Shown piece by piece: positions 1 through 12,089 of a stretch of 64,000 nt of DNA. The notes beneath the pieces were generated by a model. The model was not told where the DNA came from, searched no databases, and saw only the letters and a list, made by a program, of their open reading frames with translations. Positions within the stretch are counted from its first letter, which is position 1; each line of letters starts with the position of its first letter. The DNA lies in assembly GCA_032718565.1 (NCBI GenBank), contig JAVGVS010000159.1, positions 499,901 through 563,900 on the forward strand, written 5' to 3'. Source of the DNA: Distichodus sexfasciatus. Its lineage: Eukaryota > Chordata > Actinopteri > Characiformes > Distichodontidae. The translations under genes and the position numbers were made by a program.

Positions 1-798
1 ATGTTATGCAAATGTATTAACGAGGGTATGAAAGAGAGCAATTATTTATCATCGTGAAGACACCTTTGAATTTAACCCATCCGTGAAGGATCACTGAGCA
101 GGTGACCGGCCAGCTCCAGGGAAGCAGTGCGTATGGGATTTGAACCTACTACCGTCCCTTACATTTACAGTACCGCAACTACCATGGCAAAGAACATTTA
201 TTCATAAAGAAAACCCTATATGTAATGTAGTATAATGTAGACCGTAATTCCAAATGAACTAGATGAATCTAACATTTTGGATTGTGGATGATATTACTAT
301 TAAAAAACTGGCAAGTTTACGCAAACTAGTCATGAAATAACCAACGCGTCAGACGCACCGACCCTATAGACTTCATTCGGGCACTTTTAAAAACAAGTGT
401 CAAAAATGTCATTTGGCTTAATGCCGTGGGATAACCGACCATTGTATCCAAAAACAACAATTTACGGCACAGTTCTTTTAAAACATTTTCGTTGATGACT
501 TTGTTCTTAGGACACCCTAGTTTAATATGGAACTAAAATGAAGTCTATTAGATCATGTAGATTTTTTAAGAAACAGCGACATTTTTTCCTTTATCGAACA
601 AAAATGAGCTCTATGATATTCATTAAATCAACCCTTTTGTAATGTCTATTTTTAAAGCATCATTGAGAAAAGACTCAAAAATACGCAGAAGGTTTCTCCA
701 TATGCAACTTGCATTACTTAACCAACCCATTAGTTTACTTTTTATCTTTTAAAGAACGACTGGGGAACCTTTTGAGAGTTTGTGGACAATTTGCATAC
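1..798 (-). other. nkx2.7 intron 1 (partial)
   Basis: The segment runs from the exon 1 donor to the window edge. It is AT-rich, contains a SINE fragment near the left end, and has no homeobox reading frame in any frame. Confidence 0.7.
66..186 (-). repeat. tRNA-derived SINE fragment
   Basis: Read on the minus strand, a Pol III B-box-like GGTTCAAATCCC is followed by the body of the local SINE family, including TTCACGGATGGGTTAAA. The same block recurs near 10.7, 37.3, 38.0 and 57.9 kb. The copy is diverged and lacks the usual 3' GTTCACAATGACA tail. Confidence 0.65.
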
Positions 799-1108
799 CT
801 GAGTGAGGACTCTGATCTCGTTCTTCTTCTGTCGGAGATCCGCAGGATCTGCGAAGAACCACGAAGTCGTCCGGGTTGACGGCGCATTTCACTGGTTCTC
901 CCGCACTAAAGCCGGCCTTCTCGGGGCTGTAGAGCAGCTCCAAGCTCCGACTGAGCGCGCTATGCATGCACTGGAGCTGCAGAGACTGTAACGGGACCGG
1001 ATCCGGCTCACAAGTCGAGAATCCCTGCTGATTAAAAACATGCTGCTGCTCCAATTTCAAAATATCCTTAACCGAGAACGGCGTGGAAGTCATGGGGCTG
1101 GGCAGCAT
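799..1108 (-). CDS. nkx2.7: nkx2.7-like NK2 homeobox gene, exon 1 (partial gene)
   Basis: This is the first coding exon of an NK2-class homeodomain transcription factor; relatives act in heart and pharyngeal development. The frame starts MLPSP and then carries the TN (tinman) motif, TPFSVKDILKLE, at residues 9-20, which in this family recruits Groucho-type corepressors. About 103 residues are encoded. Reading 3'-ward on the minus strand, the exon ends at CAG followed by a GTATG donor (GT at 798-797), a phase-1 junction between the TN motif and the homeodomain, as in NK2 genes. An in-frame ATG lies three codons upstream (1117), but MLPSP is the usual family start. The homeodomain exon is not present in bases 1-748 and must lie beyond the left edge. 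The TN motif alone fits nkx2.3, nkx2.5 or nkx2.7; adjacency to stc1 favours nkx2.7. Class is certain, exact orthology less so. Confidence 0.8.
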
Positions 1109-1420
1109 CATATACACACGACTATGAAAATCAACCCAAAGGAATCAAGGTATAGGATAGGAGACCGTGCCGAGTGCTGATCCGTAGGGGAGACTAAAAT
1201 GTACTTCAGTTAAAACTTAAAAAAATCACATCAACTGCCGCGTTTTAAGCTCAGTGCTGGTAGTAGATACATGAGCTAAAGCGTATACCTTACAGATCTC
1301 ACCTCATGCTTCCACCAGCTGCTTCTTAAGGGCGGAGGTGGGAAGTTCAGACTCTTATCTGTCATGATCCCTCCCATTCTGCAGACTAACAATGAGACTC
1401 TACAATAAATAATACTGAAT
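1109..1420 (-). promoter_or_regulatory. putative nkx2.7 5' UTR and proximal promoter
   Basis: This is the sequence directly upstream of the nkx2.7 start. I see no clear TATA box. A GATA-type site (CTTATCT on the plus strand, near 1357) lies within a less AT-rich block at about 1290-1385. GATA factors regulate NK2 cardiac genes in other vertebrates, so this is a plausible but untested element. The transcription start is not identifiable by eye. Confidence 0.35.
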
Positions 1421-3601
1421 GGTTTTCAAGTAGCAAACGTTGTCTTCATCTTTCTTTTCGTGTTGCTTGCTGTCTTGCTTATCTTTGCTCAGTTTTGCCC
1501 AGTTATCTTTAAATGATTCAATTCAATTACACATGCTTATTAATTATTCCACATCTTGCAGGCTAAGACATCAGACTTAACTTTGTTTAAGAGCGTCAAA
1601 TAATTGTATAAATATATATATATATATATAATCTTTATTTGATGACATCAAAACGATACAACCATTTTGTCAAAACCCGCTTCTCGTGTTATAGTCTAAC
1701 ATTTACTACAGTTGAAAACTAAGTATAACACGATTTTACCATCTTCTCAAATACAAATATCCACTTTTCTTAAGACCTAATTCATTTTTCATAAATATTA
1801 ATACTTAATTGAAGCACAGGCTATCATTATCGAAACAAAATAAACTTGTTGTATAGAATAATTTTTTGGATAGATTAAAAAACATTTCATGCCACTAATA
1901 GACCTTTCCACTAATAAACAGTTCATAACAATTCATAAAAAAATCTTTGTTAGACAAACTCTAGGCTGTTGAGGGCATATAGGGACTAATGTTCATTAAA
2001 TTAATCAAAGTCTTAGTTTTGTTACATAAGTTCCGATGTGTGTCTAGAGGCCTTGATTAATTAATGTCAGTCATTTATTCTATTTTTGTCTTAAGGTTAA
2101 TTTAACACTCAACAAGTTTCCGTCTAAAAGATCATCAGTTTGGTAAATTTTCCCCTTATTAGAGACCCCAGTAGTATGTTAGTGCTGTTTGTGAAGCTTG
2201 CCTCAGTGCAAAGTGGATGTCGAAGACGTACTTATAAACCCTGACATCAACGGGCCTATTAGTGTACACAGGGCACAACAAACAGTAACTTAACACCTGA
2301 TGTTGGTGTTGAAGAGGCCGGCACTTTGAGCCATGATGTAGCTGAGTTGAGACACCCATGAGGAGAGAGACACCCGCCACAAGAGGCATTATAACCCCGA
2401 TAATGACCTCCGTATCCACCGGATTTAAGCCAGAGATAAAGCGTCAACTCCTTAATGCAGTGGGCACCGGAGGGACTGTCCAGCGTCACTCTGCACCACA
2501 ACACCTATTTACACTTTACATGTACAGAGCTTTCCTATAGCCTTCTATAGATGATACTGCTTGTTGATTTATTATTTTAATTTATAGGTTCTATTCATGT
2601 ACATTTTATTTTGGATCCACCTTTTACAAAATAGCACATGTAGTTGGGTCGAACATCTGAGGAGCTGAGATCTTCGCGTATTTGCCAAAAATATAACGTA
2701 AAATATCAATATATTATTATATATTAATGACTTCCAATAATTCATGTTACACATATTATCACGATGGCAAATGATTATTATCGTTGTTATTGCGGGGTAT
2801 TATAATAGTATCTGAAGACTATTTATGCCATTTTTAATTATTTGAGGATTATAATCCCCACAACTCAGTAATATATGTCTGTGATTGTACCTTTATAACG
2901 TCGCAAATGATAAATAATTTTTACATTTTGAACCGTAAATTGGGTTATTTTAAGGTACCCCAAGACCTATAATGTTTTTTCTTTAGTCAGATGTGCTTAT
3001 TTTTAAATAATTATATATTGTTTTTAAAATAAATATCATGATGATATTTCCCTACTGAATTAAAATTAGTTTTCACAAATTTTTTTTTACATTCGCGTAT
3101 TTTTCGTTTTAAAACCATAACCTTTCTCTTTCTTGCTCCTTTAAATTACCATTATTTATTCCCATTTTTGGTGAAACCCTTTCTTCGCTTTGTATAATAT
3201 GTTTGTTTTCCCTCTTCTAACCGTAGTATGGCCTTTTAAAGCAAATCGACTCGAGTTAAATTGCTCAATTGTGTCAGCAGCCTTTTGCCTTGTAAGGCTG
3301 CGTGAGCGCCCGAGCGCGCCCTTCTCCATTAAAACGATTTACAGCGCAAATGTTTCTGTTTGACGTATTAACAAAACTGTCTCCGAAAATTTATTTCTAC
3401 ACTTATCAATTATAGCTTCCTGCTTGGACCACGCGTTTCAGCCGTAGAGCTGCCCTTACTTCTTATAAACTGTTGTGTAGCATACATGCACATTTTATTT
3501 GATTCCGTTTCTTTTGAGTAATACAAACAAACCATCATGTCACATTGTTTTTTGTAATTGTGTTTGTCGTTCTTCTTCTTCTTCTTCTTCTTCTTCTTCT
3601 T

Positions 3602-3632
<31 letters not shown>

Positions 3633-4060
3633 TGTTTTCAAGTTTAAGTTATATTTAAAATTCTGACTTCTTTTAATTTTTTGCTAATATTTATGTTAAC
3701 TTAAAAAATGCTCCCCCAACGATAATATTATCAAAAATAACATTTTACTAGGTAATATTTTCCAAAATATATATAATTATCCAAAGTATACGTTTGACAT
3801 ATTTTTAATAAGTGTAAAATAAACATAATGCTACCCTGAGACCCTACATTATTTTTTTAATTAAAAGAAAAAAAAACCCATAAATAATCTTATTTCATTG
3901 TAATTTTGCTTAAAGGAAAAAAAACCCACTGAATCAACGCACTTTTAAAACACTCCATGCACTTAATTTCTTCACTCAGATAACTTATCAAACTTTATCA
4001 CGGCAACTTAAAATTAAGTTACGTCCTATGCAAGCCCTTGAGGCCTGAAGTGTCTCTGTA
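1421..4060. other. AT-rich intergenic sequence with two microsatellites
   Basis: No gene is recognisable. The stretch holds a short (TA)n tract at about 1612-1630 and a (TTC)n array at about 3569-3631, otherwise AT-rich unique-looking DNA. Short frames at 2159-2504 on the minus strand resemble no protein I know. Confidence 0.6.
3569..3631. repeat. (TTC)n microsatellite
   Basis: About 20 uninterrupted TTC units are visible. This is a polypyrimidine/polypurine tract able to form triplex DNA in principle. Confidence 0.95.
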
Positions 4061-4069
4061 GTGTCTATA

Positions 4070-4330
4070 AAGCCGAGCTACCTGCAGGACTGGAACGGGT
4101 GCGACGCGTTATGACGCGCTAATGACTCTAATTGCTGTCCCGCCGCGCTCCGGTGTCCTCTCGGCTCTTTTGAGCGCCAAATTTGGGGCCCCACCGAACC
4201 CGAAAAACGAAGCCAGTCCTGCGGCCTGGAAGCCAGACTGTCGGACCTGATCTCAGCGCTTGTCCCGTCGCTGTAACAGAAGAAGGCGTTTAAAGGAAAG
4301 CTCACCGCAAAAAAGTGGCCCGGGTCTAAT
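4070..4330. promoter_or_regulatory. CpG-dense patch upstream of nkx2.7
   Basis: Within strongly AT-rich DNA this block is abruptly GC-rich, with many CpG dinucleotides (for example GCGACGCG and CCCGCCGCGCTCCG). It also contains homeodomain-type TAAT cores (around 4120 and 4328). It lies about 3 kb upstream of nkx2.7. A 75-codon minus-strand frame crosses it but resembles no known protein. It may be a CpG-island enhancer, an alternative promoter or a non-coding exon. Confidence 0.45.
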
Positions 4331-7300
4331 TAATCATACAGTAAAATGGAGCGCTGATGGCTCCTGTAAGGAGAGACAGAGCCTCGGAGCCTGTTTTTAA
4401 AAAGCAGTTTGTCACCGGAGAGCTTCATCAAAACGTTATTTGAGATTGTCTCCTAAGCCCACTGTCTCAGCTCTGCAGCGGAGTCTGTAATTCTGGACTC
4501 GGCAGGTACCTTCCTGATTGACAGGAGCTGGAGATAATGCAGGACTGGCTAGTGGGACACAATAGCGGTCTGCTTGTTGGATTTTCACAACACTAGGTAA
4601 ACATGTCTATGTCATGGATGAGCCTCATGGCATTTTGATGTGAGGACTTTTAAAGTAGATTAAAAAAATAATGGGTGCTAACTGATTACTGTTAGTCCCA
4701 TGAAGAACCTTTCACTGGTTTTAACTGATAAGGTTCTTAAGAGTGGTTAAAAAAAAAGGGTTCTTCTAACTTTTCTGACTCCATGCCACTGAAAAATTTG
4801 TCCATGGTTCCCATAAAAGGCAGTGATACCACAAATGTATCTATGGATCATAACATCAAAAGCAAAATTGTTGAAACAATGTGTATCTGAAACAGAAGCT
4901 GAAATCACTTTAAAATGTATAAAGTAATAAATTGGTCATTAATAATCATAATTACCAATTAAATACAGATGATAATAATAACAGTATAATACTTATTTTA
5001 AGGAAATTTAGATCAGTTTCCAAAAATACGTATAGCAATTGTATAAATGTTTCTAAAAACGGTAACCTGCCTCTTTAGTAATAGTTATGCATAATATACT
5101 ATAAGTTACAAAAATAACAATCACAATATTGCAAGTACTAAACAACAGAATCATGATATTTTGCACACCATTCAGGATAAACACAGTGCAAAAAAACAAC
5201 ATGAAATTTAATGCCAAGTAGAGTAGTCAGAATCAAAACTGATCAGGATGGTTTAGTAACACAAAGCACTTTAAAGGTCTGTGATGTCAAGTCCCAAACA
5301 CCCATGTGACTTCTGTGGGACAAAACAACACAACAAAGCAGCACACACAACAAACACTCAGAGAAAACACGACTTCTCATGGGAGATGGTTTTGGGAGGA
5401 GTGAGGGTTCAAAATGAAGATCACAATATTTCCACTACAGCTACTGGATCTGTAGTAGGTTTAGGCCTCAGCTCGAGGTAGGAAAAAGTAATTGTTGTCA
5501 AAATTTACAGAGCTAAATCTTAATAGAGATTATATTATAATAGAGATTAATTTAAACATGTTGAAAACAGGTACTGGTCTCTAACTACTCAAATAAGAAG
5601 AAGAAGGTAAAGTGTGTTTGATATATTCACTGTCTAATATGTGTCAATAATTAAAAGGTAATATACAGGACCAAGCTGAGTGATTAAATATGGAATATAA
5701 TAGTTTAGCTCTGTGCATGCTCGTATTTGCTACCAGTTGTCATTTTATTGATTAATTGAAGAAACAGTTGAAATTTCTATGAGTGTTAGACCAAGCATTT
5801 CGGCCTTTTCATGTATGAGTTATGATCTGAAAAGTCATGAAGTCAACACCTATGGATGACTGTCCACTCAAGTAGCATTGAGCTTTGCTTTTTACTGGCA
5901 TTTAATAATTGTGTGTAAACAGTATGTTCAATATAATGTCCATTTTGTTTCGGAATGATTTGGTGCCTGTCTTAAAGAATGTGGATTAGGATAATAACAT
6001 TGCCCAAAGATCCAGCCATTGGTCTTATCAGTTTGAAAATATAAAATATTATTCGAAGTTAAATATTTTTCTGTTTCCAGAATTTGCACGTATTAGTATT
6101 ATCAGCAGCGATCATTTTTGGTGAACAGCCACCAAATTATGTCATCTCAGCTAAGAGACATTGAGATGTTGGCTTGTAACATTTTCTTCACGCTTGACAG
6201 AGATTAGACAACACTTGTTACATCCGTTGTTAGTTTTTTCAGTGCTGCGTAGTCAAAGAGCTTCAAATTTCATGACAGTCCAGTACTTTGCCAAACAGGT
6301 GTGTAAAGTGATGGTGACGTTCACAGATGGGTGTGTTACAGTATCGTCCCTGGGGATTTTCTAGTTGCCATGTGTTCAGGTGTTACTGGCTCCACCTCAG
6401 TTTGCTTTTATGTGGGTAGATTAGTCTCAATTCCTTATGGACGGACAGAGATCCACCCTCGTTTCATTCTTTATTTTTTTGGGGTAAGGTCAGGAGTTCA
6501 GAAAATCATATGCACAGAGCCAATCACACACATTTATAAGATTTTATGGTATAAGAATGAAGCTGTACACACACAATTTGGAAGGGTCAGATTCGGTCAC
6601 TAGATGATCAAATTTGGAATTAAATCTCAGGTTCCTTGAAAGAATCTGTGATTTCTTTGGACTCACAAGGTTTAAAATTGCGCCCTCACCTGTTAGGATT
6701 CGCTTTTACATTTTCAGGTCTACAGTATTTACAATGATAGTTGTTACAATGTTATATTCAGGTAAAATAGAGGGCAAAAAATCCAAAATGTCTGAAAAGG
6801 ATAAATATTCACTAGGCTTTTAACTAGGTAATGTGGGTGATTGCTTTCTGACATGTGGAAAATTTTAGAAACAGTGAGTTTTAGAAACTTTGAGTTTCTA
6901 GTTTTTCCAAACTGTAACTTAAAATGTCGATTTGGTGGTGTACATGAAGATAAAGATGATGTAATCTGTGTTATACTACACTATATTTTCATTTTGTTTT
7001 ATTAATGAAACCATCTGGTATTTTCCTAATGGTTCATAATGTTGCAGGGAACAACAAGTGAGTGCAACATCACATTCCGTCAGATCTCTCAATCCCAAGG
7101 CTGGAAATAATGTTTTGATGCCTTTTTATGTTGCTCTAATAATAAACCCACGATCAGTGATGATTTCCATTTCTTCGTTCCTTCTGTACTGACTTCACCA
7201 CTAGATGTCCATATTGGTCCTGATACAGGATTCCCCGCTCAAAACTAGGATAAGAGACGGAGCTCTGATATGATGTTCGGTTCAAACAGATACAGATAAC

Positions 7301-8771
7301 ATAAATGCTTGATGCATTTTATATTCTACTCCCAGCATAATATAAATCATACGTGACAAATCTTCGTGCATACCTTGTTTAATATTGATGAAGGGTCTTA
7401 TTAAGATTTGTCTTGTTGGTTGTTTGCATTCGCAAGTATGACCACGTTCTCTGGCCATATGCAAAACAAGATAGAACCAAGATGGTCATTTTCAGGTCAA
7501 TGGCACTTTAATTCTGACCATGTTGCTCATGGGTCAAAAACAATGCTAAGGCAAGTTTGCCAAAACAGCTTTGCTGCAAATGCAGCCTGCAGAGTTCCCA
7601 AACTGGTGTCCTGACCCACAGTTCCCTAACAAAACTTATATAACATCGCCCCCTGCTGGTGAGAAAGCCAGAATTTGGCACAGCCTTCAAACTGGGTGCA
7701 GGGCAGTTGCATAAGGGAGCTGTCCCAGTGCCAAAAGCTGTTCACTACTACTGAAGTAAACATGGGAATATTTCTAAACACAGAATTCCTCCAGTCAATT
7801 ACATCAAGTCGTGTTATGTTTCTTACTATCGTACAAGAATAAAAACACACCATCAGTGTTAACTCAAGACTGGGGATCTATGTGCTAATAGTTAAGAATG
7901 TCAGTCAGAATTTTGAATGGACTATTGTGTTAACTTTAAGTTCATTTTTGTTTTGGAGATTTAAGAAGAAATGTAATTTTAGAATCAGGTCACTAAAAAT
8001 ATTGATGTAACCTTCATGCATTTGCAATGGATTTGTTTAAACAGTGCATAAAGACAGTAGAGTTACAAAATGTAATTTTTGGATATTAATTGTGCAGAGT
8101 TGTAAAGCCGGAAACCCCTTATACCATGCCTCACATTATACTGGATTATATAACAAACTGGTGACGCCTCATTATATACATTCCTACTTCATGATACCCT
8201 CATGTATTGTCCGGTGGAAACCCAGCCCTTGCCAGTCCTCATATTCGATTACACAAGTTAACTTCATAGATTAAGTGCTGCATTGTCGTGGGCTTAAGCT
8301 GACTTGAGATGCTTGACTGTGTTTGAGAGAGTGTAATGTTTGGAGGGGTAAAAAAAGCAATTCAGAAGATAAGAGGGAGGCTTGAGAAATCCCCTCTCCA
8401 GTTTCAGCAAGATGCCAGAGATTTAGCAGATAACAGGACATTATCTCTCAGTAGCGCTCCTCTCTGTCTCCCCCTGCGGCTGGCTTTACACTGCTGCTGA
8501 TCTGGCTGGTGATTCACTCATGACTGTGTGTGTTTGTGTGTGTGTGTGTGTGTTTGAAGCGCAATAATGGCATTGTGATTGCACCTATAGACAAACCAAT
8601 AGACTAAATATATTAAACATATTTATAAATAAATATATTAAAATTCTTTTACTCTAAGGATGCACATATTTATTATTCACCTTAAGTTGTATGAATTATT
8701 CAGTTCCATAGTTACATATCCCCACCTTCATTACTATACTTAAACTTTAGTCTGTGTACTTTGTACTTGAG
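4331..8771. other. intergenic sequence, no gene seen
   Basis: This is mostly AT-rich unique-looking DNA with a (GT)n tract at about 8527-8552. The only site singled out is a CTCF-type motif at 7648-7659. Open frames are short and unrelated to proteins I know. Confidence 0.6.
7647..7661 (-). promoter_or_regulatory. candidate CTCF binding site
   Basis: GCCCCCTGCTGG at 7648-7659 is the exact reverse complement of the CTCF core consensus CCASYAGRKGGC, with a preferred A before CC (ACCAGC) on the minus strand. It lies between nkx2.7 and stc1, where an insulator or loop anchor would make sense. Binding is inferred from the motif only. Confidence 0.5.
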
Positions 8772-8782
8772 TATTAGTAAAT

Positions 8783-9107
8783 TCATTCATTCATTCATTT
8801 TCCGAACTGCTTAATCCCACCTGGAGTCATGAAGGGACCGGAGCCAATCCCTGGAACTACGGGCGCAAGGCAGGGAACAACCCTGTTCAGGCGCCAACAC
8901 ACCACAGGACACACACACTCATGCAATCACACTACCATTCACACCTTACGGGCAAATTAAATTCGCCAGTTAACCTATATTCCATGCCTTTGGACTGTGG
9001 GAGGAAACTGGAGCACCCAGAGAAAACCCACTCAAACACAGAGAGAGCATGCAAACTCCACACAGAAAGGCCAAACGGGCGACCCACAGTGCCACCTTGC
9101 TGCCCCA
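8783..9107 (-). mobile_element. L2-like LINE/SINE 3' end insertion
   Basis: This is a common fish retroposon tail: it contains ACTGCTTAATCC, then TTGGACTGTGGGAGGAAAC, CATGCAAACTCCACACAGAAAGG, and has (ATTC)n at the left, the reverse complement of a 3' (GAAT)n tail. The insertion is framed by an 11-bp direct repeat TATTAGTAAAT (8772-8782 and 9108-9118), read as the target-site duplication. The family is typical of L2/RTE-like 3' ends; no coding part remains. Confidence 0.85.
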
Positions 9108-9118
9108 TATTAGTAAAT

Positions 9119-10616
9119 AGTGCAAGTAAAAAGAACTTTCACTCCCTGCTCGCCCCTAGTTGCGATAAAAGATAAGCATTATTACTTAAGTACATTTTTA
9201 CTGATCACAGTCATTAGGTTTTACATCCCAAGTTGGACTGCAGTGACATGTTTTTCTTTTTGGAAACTAATACTGAAGGGCGATAAGGGTGATCTTGCCA
9301 CCTGCAGGCTTTTATGTAACAAAATCCTGGACCTTGAATTCAAACAACTCTCCTAAGAATGTTCTGGTCACTCAGTGCCAATATGCTGCAGTCTGGTCTT
9401 CATCATTGTTGGAATAAATAGAATTTGAAAATTGAAATCATATTTGGAAATAAGTCAATGAAAACATTTAACTGTCAGATTTTGAATCAAGGATTTCTTG
9501 TAATTTCTAATCTTTACTAACAACAGCTCAAGTCAAATGTTGATCTTTTACTTTTACTGGAGTCGTTTTCTTTGTAAGGTACTTTTGGTTTCAGGTACTC
9601 TATACCTCACTGACAAGCATTTATTATATAGAAACATCTTGATACAATCTGACCAGACTTGCCACAAGGTTAGAATACCTTATATTACCCATAGAATACC
9701 TATTACTTTTATGGCTTTCAGCAGAAGAAGAGTGATCAGCCTGCATACTTTATGGTTTATTATTTTGCTCATTGCTTTTTGTTATTTTTCACATCCTGTA
9801 AAACATCTTAAATCGTTAAATATTAGAGTTTTGTCTTCAAATAGATCAAATAGATATAAAATATTTAATGGTCCATTGCTTCACTGTACTCTGTTGTGCA
9901 TGGAACAGCCTTTCATCTTTCCTTGATTGTTGTTGGCGTTCTTGCTCTTTGTTGACAGACAGCTTATGTGATAAATGCATTTTTACTACTTATTAATTCA
10001 CTTTTTGTCTTTTTCTAATGTAACTCTGAATGCTGCCATTAGTCTGATGGTCTGGCCTTGCTTTATTTTTCCACTCGAGCTGTATAAATTGTTCAGTTCC
10101 ACAGACTTCTTTCATTATAGACACATCCACACCTGTGAGAGAGGCTATGAACTTCGGTCAGCATTTTTGGCTTTGAGCTTTGTACATCTGGGCCTGGAGA
10201 GTTATATAATTTCGCCGGCCTTTTAAAAAAGTCAAAAATAATGTACTTGCTGTTCCTAAATGGATTCACTTGTGGAGGCACGGCAATTTATTCACAAAAA
10301 TACTATGTGTGTTTCTGAACTAGACTTATTTTGGGGACAAATTTCAGACTACATCTGCATATTGGAGACAGACCTACCTTTTGGGATGAACATACCATCC
10401 ACATTTGTGATATATTTTATACAAATTTAAGTTTCAATTTCATCTCTAAGGGTGACACATCTCTAAGGTTTTTAGGTGATTGGTTAGGAACAAGTAATAT
10501 ACTGGTGATTATGAAGGGTTGATCATCTCGTGAGATCTTTTGTGGGTTTTATTTGAGAACCGGCCCTCATAAACAAAAAATGCTTTAATAGACGATTAGT
10601 GTCTCTTCTTTGGTGC
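9119..10616. other. intergenic sequence, no gene seen
   Basis: This is AT-rich DNA. A 129-codon frame at 9537-9926 is rich in hydrophobic residues because of base composition and matches no known protein. Confidence 0.55.
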
Positions 10617-10822
10617 AGTTGGCGGTGTAACGGTTAGTGTTCGCCCCATGATCAGAAGGTTACTGGTTTGAAACCCAGGGCGGTAAAGTTATCACTGAGG
10701 TAATCGAGACCAAGTTACTGTCCTCAAGCACTTCTCACTGCCCCTTCACAAATGGGTCAAATGCAGAGGTCATATTTTGTTGTGGTGTGTCCACAATGAC
10801 AAATAATTTTTCACTTTCACTC
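10616..10822 (+). mobile_element. tRNA-derived SINE
   Basis: The 5' head has A-box-like GGCGGTGTAACGGTTAG and B-box-like GGTTTGAAACC Pol III promoter elements. The body carries CAAATGGGTCAAATGCAGAGGTCA and the 3' block GTGTCCACAATGACAAATAA. It belongs to the same family as the copies near 37.2, 37.8 and 57.9 kb. Confidence 0.8.
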
Positions 10823-11275
10823 ATGCACACAGTACATTTTCAGCCATATTGCCTGTTGTTATATTTTCTTATGACTAGTTGGTATTCTGCAGTCCCTCTT
10901 CAGCACGTTGTTGCGTCAAGATGCCAGTTCAGTGGAAAATATCTGAAAAATGCAGATAAGCCCTTGGCGAAGCATGAGTTTAAAAGAATACACAGTTGGC
11001 AAACAGAGTGAATTTTTAATGTTATTGGATTCTTCTGTTTATTGTGGTTATTATAATTCATTTGCTCAAAAGCAAAGGCATAGAATCCATGTTCTAGGCT
11101 GTCACATTGCTGAAATATTTTGTTTTAAATTTAGAGACAGCTTATGTATTTGTTTTGTTAAATAGTTTGGATGTCTGGATTTAGAATGTTAAGCAACCTT
11201 TGGTGTAGGACATTTGTACAAATATTTTAATAGAAAAAAAGCCTGAAATCGATGCATGGCTAAACACAATATACC

Positions 11276-11387
11276 GCCAATTTCCCAAGATTAAGCCTAG
11301 TCCTAGTCCTTTCAGTGGTAAATCTCCACTGGTACTGCATCTTACTCGAAGACTAGTCTTAATCCGTGTTCAAGAAACCAGCTCATA
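11276..11387. repeat. inverted-repeat interspersed element
   Basis: The arms GATTAAGCCTAGTC and GACTAGTCTTAATC pair with one mismatch around a centre containing GGTAAATCTCCACTGGTACT. A second copy with the same centre lies at about 47824-47902, so this is an interspersed family, probably MITE-like. Confidence 0.6.
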
Positions 11388-12084
11388 AAGTTTTGACTGA
11401 TCTGGTATTTGTGGATTGGTTCTGAATAACAACTCAATACAGTCTAATAAGATCAACTGAAAAGGTGATGATAATGAAAACTGAGATAAATCTGTAAAAT
11501 TACAGTAATTCAGAGATAATTTTGTTATAGTGCTTGTAATCTTGAATTACCATCATATACAATAACATAAAGGTCAGTGGCCACAATGGTTTATGAACTC
11601 ACTTTGATGCAATTTGCAAATGATTATCTGCTGTTCTGGCAACAGTCTTGTGAAACGTAGCCAGAAGCTGGCGCTAAATCAGTAGATTGGATCTTGAGGG
11701 AATTTTTGGATAAGGATCAGGGATGTAGGATGGGACTTGTAATTGATGCTGGACTTGCAAATGCCTTTGTTGTTTTGGGGAAAGCTCACAGAACAAAGAA
11801 CATTTTGACGCCAAAGAGTGTTCAGAAATGTTAACTGCATTTTTCTAATACAGACCATCATTCACATTGTATGTTTTTGAAGATTTGCACTAGATTGGGC
11901 CTGTGGAGTGAAGAGCATTGCCGAACTTTTGTGTCCTACTAATGCTCAATCAGGGATTTACAGTTCAAATATATAAGCATTCATAAACTCCTGTGCAATT
12001 TGACAAATCCCTTGTAAATCCCTTGTGAATCCTCAGATTCATCTCAGAAGTAAGTGACTCAATTAAATAGGTGGAATTGAACAG
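11388..12084. other. intergenic sequence, no gene seen
   Basis: AT-rich, with no repeat or gene that I can recognise. Confidence 0.5.
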
Positions 12085-12089
12085 AAAAT

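Noticed and set aside
300..640. Weak similarity of nkx2.7 intron text (TTTTCGTTGATGACTTTGTT) to 14605-14640
   Set aside because: Only about 25 bases align with mismatches; too little to call a shared repeat without a search.
1..748. Search for the nkx2.7 homeodomain exon
   Set aside because: No frame carries a homeodomain helix 3 signature such as WFQNRR; the exon must lie left of the window.
803..991. Plus-strand open frame over nkx2.7 exon 1
   Set aside because: It is the antisense shadow of the real exon and resembles no protein.
2159..2504. Two overlapping minus-strand frames (86 and 81 codons), one with a hydrophobic stretch
   Set aside because: No family resemblance, no convincing splice sites, and two competing frames over the same DNA suggest chance.
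4078..4305. 75-codon minus-strand frame in the CpG-rich patch
   Set aside because: GC-rich DNA gives long frames by chance. The peptide has no recognisable domain. The patch is kept as a regulatory candidate instead.
9537..9926. 129-codon plus-strand frame, the second longest in the window
   Set aside because: It is rich in Phe, Leu and Ile, as expected from AT-rich DNA, with no motif, conserved start context or splice support.
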